Assembly (NCBI GenBank): GCA_028701165.1
Contig: JAQVRG010000051.1
Location: forward strand, 1 to 8,607
Reading direction: 5' to 3'
DNA length: 8,607 nucleotides
Origin: Eubacteriales bacterium
Lineage (GTDB): Bacteria > Bacillota > Clostridia > Christensenellales > CAG-138
Below, piece after piece: positions 7,065 to 8,607 of this stretch (its first letter is position 1; each line of letters starts with the position of its first letter). The translations under genes and the position numbers were made by a program. The notes under the pieces are model-generated. The model searched no databases and was not told the origin of the DNA. It was given only the letters and a program-made list of their open reading frames with translations.

Positions 7065-7582
7065 TGCTCCTCTTCCCCGCCGCTTTCCTGCGCGACATCA
7101 TCCGTTTCATCCTCGTCCCCGTCTTCCGTATAGCCTTCCGGCGGGTCGGTGATCAGGCGCTTGTAAACCAAACCGTCCAAATGGTCGATCTCATGGAGGA
7201 GTGCGCGTGCTAAAAGCTCTTCGCCCGTGTATTCGTATAGATCGCCCTTGCGGTCATAGGCGCGTACGGTGGCCACGTTGGGGCGTTCCACATACCCGTT
7301 TTCACCCGGGAAGGACAAGCACGCCTCAAAGCAGCCCTGCGTGCCCGAGGTGGAGATTACCTCGGGATTGATCAGTTCAATCGGCCCTTCGCCGCAATCC
7401 ACGACGGCGATGCGGCGCAAAATGCCGATTTGCGGCGCTGCAAGCCCTACGCCCTCAGCGTCATACATGGTGTCAAAAAGATCGTCAACAAGCGCGCCGA
7501 GCTTCTTGTCAAATTTTTCGACCGGCCTGCATACTTGATACAGACAGGGTGCATTATAGGTTTGAATTTTGCGGATAGCCAT
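7061..7582 (-). CDS. def: Peptide deformylase with an acidic C-terminal tail
   Basis: Def is a metal enzyme that removes the N-formyl group from nascent proteins at the ribosome exit. The 173-residue product shows motif 1 GVGLAAPQ (44-51), motif 2 EACLS (86-90, metal ligand C88) and motif 3 HEIDH (130-134, ligands H130 and H134, catalytic E131). Motif 2 is usually EGCLS, so residue 87 is Ala in place of Gly. After the catalytic domain (to about 148) comes a tail of 25 residues, of which 12 are Asp or Glu, probably disordered. I chose the ATG at 7582 because GGAGG lies five bases upstream; the in-frame TTG at 7594 would place the ribosome site inside the coding sequence. It is the first gene of the operon, just downstream of a strong promoter. 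The enzyme assignment is secure; a role for the tail is unknown. Confidence 0.97.
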   Translation of the reverse strand: MAIRKIQTYNAPCLYQVCRPVEKFDKKLGALVDDLFDTMYDAEGVGLAAPQIGILRRIAVVDCGEGPIELINPEVISTSGTQGCFEACLSFPGENGYVERPNVATVRAYDRKGDLYEYTGEELLARALLHEIDHLDGLVYKRLITDPPEGYTEDGDEDETDDVAQESGGEEEQ

Positions 7583-7587
7583 ATTTT

Positions 7588-7592
7588 CCTCC
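7588..7592 (-). promoter_or_regulatory. Ribosome binding site for def
   Basis: GGAGG ends five bases before the ATG at 7582 and rules out the in-frame TTG at 7594, which lies just upstream of it. It is on the short leader (about 20 bases) expected from the promoter at 7609-7637. Confidence 0.8.
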
Positions 7593-7608
7593 AAACTATA
7601 TCAGCATT

Positions 7609-7637
7609 ATTATACCGCAAAGGCGTTCTTATGACAA
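7609..7637 (-). promoter_or_regulatory. Sigma-A type promoter for the def-to-rpe operon
   Basis: On the minus strand TTGTCA (7637-7632) is followed by a 17-base spacer and a perfect TATAAT (7614-7609). The -35 box differs from TTGACA at one position and the spacing is optimal. Transcription should start near 7602, giving a leader of about 20 bases before the def ATG, too short for a riboswitch or attenuator. This is the strongest promoter-like sequence I found in the window. Confidence 0.8.
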
Positions 7638-7641
7638 TAGA

Positions 7642-7667
7642 ATACCCCGCCGAAAACGGCAGGGTAT
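7642..7667 (-). terminator. Probable intrinsic terminator of yebC
   Basis: An inverted repeat with 11-base arms and a four-base loop lies 19 bases after the yebC stop codon. On the minus-strand RNA the arms AUACCCUGCCG and CGGCGGGGUAU pair fully, with one U-G wobble around a UUUU loop. On the plus strand that position is a C-A mismatch, so the hairpin favours the minus-strand transcript. The following tail is only moderately U-rich (7 of 11 counting from the last stem bases), so termination may be incomplete and some yebC transcripts may read into def. Confidence 0.6.
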
Positions 7668-7686
7668 GATCATTGCGCAAAAAGGA

Positions 7687-8424
7687 TCAGTCTTCTTCCG
7701 GCATAAGCGCGTTATGGAAGATCTCCTGTACGTCGTCGTTGTCCTCAAAGCGTTCCAGCAGGCGCTCCATTTTGTCTACGAGCTCGGGATCGTTTGCCTC
7801 CACGGTGTTCTGCGGAATGCGGCTAAGCTCCGCCGTCAGGAAGGAATACCCCGCGGCTTCGAGAGATTCGCGCACGGCGGAAAAATCGGGAACGGCGGTA
7901 TAAACCTCAAAAACATCGTCCAAGGGAACAAAATCCTCCGCGCCCGCGTCCAGCGCGACCATCATCAGCTCGTCCTCGTCGATGGCGGGATCGCGCTCGA
8001 TAACAAGCAGGCCTTTTCGGTCCAACATCCAAGAGACGCAGCCGGTGTTGCCCATGCTGCCGCCGCTTTTGTCGAACAGATGCCGCATTTCGGCGGCAGT
8101 GCGGTTTCGGTTGTCCGTAACGACGTCTACGATGATGGCGATGCCGTTGGGACCGTAGCCCTCATAGGTGATCTCTTCATAGTTAACATTGCCCATCTCG
8201 CCCGCCGCTTTTTTGATAGAACGGGTGATATTGTCGTTGGGCATGTTATTGGCCTTGGCCTTGGCGATCACATCGCGCAGCTTGGAGTTGTTCGCCGGGT
8301 CGCTGCCGCCCTCTTTGACGGCGATAGCGATCTCGCGGCCGATTTTGGTGAAGATCTTGCCGCGCTGATTATCTGTTTTTTCCTTCTTATTCTTGATATT
8401 GGCCCATTTGGAATGTCCGGACAT
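7687..8424 (-). CDS. yebC: YebC/PmpR family (TACO1-like) protein
   Basis: Members were annotated as transcriptional regulators. Bacterial YebC and mitochondrial TACO1 have more recently been linked to translation, helping ribosomes through difficult stretches such as proline runs. The 245-residue product is full length and has the family start GHSKWANIKNKKEKTD, RGKIFTK (21-27), YEGYGPNGIA (88-97) and a long acidic C-terminal end. The frame stays open to 8475, but the ATG at 8424 yields the conserved N-terminus and has GGAGG six bases upstream (8431-8435). It appears to be transcribed alone, between its own promoter and a terminator-like hairpin. Which of the proposed roles applies here cannot be told from sequence. 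Confidence 0.96.
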   Translation of the reverse strand: MSGHSKWANIKNKKEKTDNQRGKIFTKIGREIAIAVKEGGSDPANNSKLRDVIAKAKANNMPNDNITRSIKKAAGEMGNVNYEEITYEGYGPNGIAIIVDVVTDNRNRTAAEMRHLFDKSGGSMGNTGCVSWMLDRKGLLVIERDPAIDEDELMMVALDAGAEDFVPLDDVFEVYTAVPDFSAVRESLEAAGYSFLTAELSRIPQNTVEANDPELVDKMERLLERFEDNDDVQEIFHNALMPEED

Positions 8425-8463
8425 AGGTAACCTCCAATTTGATAGGAATTCACTTAACGATTT

Positions 8464-8492
8464 ATTATAGAACAAGGAAGAAAAATGTTCAA
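8464..8492 (-). promoter_or_regulatory. Sigma-A type promoter for yebC
   Basis: On the minus strand TTGAAC (8492-8487) is followed by 17 bases and a perfect TATAAT (8469-8464). The -35 box matches the consensus at four of six positions and contains the TGA stop codon of the upstream glycosylase gene. The predicted start near 8457 leaves a leader of roughly 30 bases before the yebC ATG. No terminator hairpin is evident between the upstream gene and this promoter, so yebC may also be reached by readthrough. Confidence 0.65.
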
Positions 8493-8607
8493 CCCTCAGC
8501 TTTCATGGAATTGAGCTTATCCCGTATGGCTTGCATGTCGATCCAGGCTTCCTTCTTTTTGCTTACGTCGCGCAGCAGCGCCGCCGGATGATAGGTTGCG
8601 AGCATCC
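8489..8607 (-). CDS. Uracil-DNA glycosylase, family 4/5-like, C-terminal 38 codons (5' end off the window)
   Basis: Only the end of the gene is present, read from 8605 to a TGA at 8489-8491. The visible residues start MLATYHPAALLRDVSK and go on to an amphipathic helix with EAWIDMQAIRDKL. The YHPAALLR stretch matches the HPS/HPA-x-LLR motif near the C-terminus of iron-sulfur uracil-DNA glycosylases (family 4, UdgA-like), where the His contributes to uracil excision. In those proteins a Trp and a final helix follow, as here. The iron-sulfur cysteines and the catalytic N-terminal motif lie outside the window, so the exact family is inferred from a short segment. The enzyme would remove uracil from DNA in base excision repair. 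Confidence 0.8.
   Translation of the reverse strand, partial: MLATYHPAALLRDVSKKKEAWIDMQAIRDKLNSMKAEG

Noticed and set aside
7583..7686. Riboswitch or attenuator upstream of def
   Set aside because: The predicted leader is only about 20 bases, and the one hairpin lies upstream of the promoter, so it would not be in the def transcript.
7666..8430. A 254-codon open frame on the plus strand, antisense to yebC
   Set aside because: It mirrors a well-conserved yebC, has no recognisable motif, and is best explained as a shadow of the coding bias on the other strand.
8425..8475. A 17-residue N-terminal extension of YebC from an ATG at 8475
   Set aside because: It would start inside the predicted promoter region and lacks a ribosome site; the conserved GHSKW start follows the ATG at 8424 with GGAGG in place.
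1..8607. An undescribed defence, mobile or biosynthetic system
   Set aside because: All coding space is filled by recognisable housekeeping genes in a conserved order on one strand; there are no repeats, transposase remnants, unfamiliar genes or unexplained gaps to support such a system.

Overview
The window is a stretch of ordinary bacterial chromosome in which every recognisable gene lies on the minus strand, so transcription runs from the right edge to the left edge. Gene content and order (def, fmt, rsmB, rlmN, a PP2C phosphatase, a PASTA kinase, rsgA, rpe) match the well-known Bacillota cluster seen in Bacillus subtilis and clostridia. Purine-rich GGAGG-type ribosome sites and a PASTA-domain kinase also fit. 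Base composition by eye is moderately GC-rich, which suggests a GC-richer member of the Clostridia rather than a low-GC Clostridium or Bacillus. I cannot place it more precisely from this sequence.

Layout from right to left. (1) 8607-8489 holds the last 38 codons of a family 4-type uracil-DNA glycosylase. (2) A sigma-A type promoter (8492-8464) overlaps that gene's stop codon and should drive yebC (8424-7687). (3) A 104-base gap after yebC holds a hairpin that is probably its terminator, followed directly by a near-consensus promoter (TTGTCA, 17 bases, TATAAT). (4) This promoter should drive a tightly packed operon: def, fmt, rsmB, rlmN, stp/prpC, prkC, rsgA and rpe, the last running off the left edge. 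Junctions are four-base ATGA or TTGA overlaps, a one-base gap, a 14-base gap and an eight-base overlap, so translational coupling is likely throughout.

How the genes fit together. Fmt and Def add and remove the formyl group on initiator methionine. RsmB and RlmN methylate 16S and 23S rRNA, and RsgA is a GTPase for late 30S assembly. Most of the operon therefore serves ribosome maturation and translation initiation. The PASTA kinase and PP2C phosphatase are the usual signalling pair embedded in this cluster, and in B. subtilis the RsgA homologue is a known PrkC substrate. Rpe is a pentose-phosphate enzyme.

I found no mobile element, CRISPR array, tRNA, rRNA, riboswitch or unfamiliar gene, and no evidence of an undescribed system. 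The points worth a second look are small: an acidic tail on Def whose codons also form the fmt ribosome site, an EACLS version of Def motif 2, TTG starts for rsmB and rsgA, three cysteines in the extracellular end of the kinase, and a very compact terminator-promoter junction. No stretch longer than 300 bases lacks a gene.
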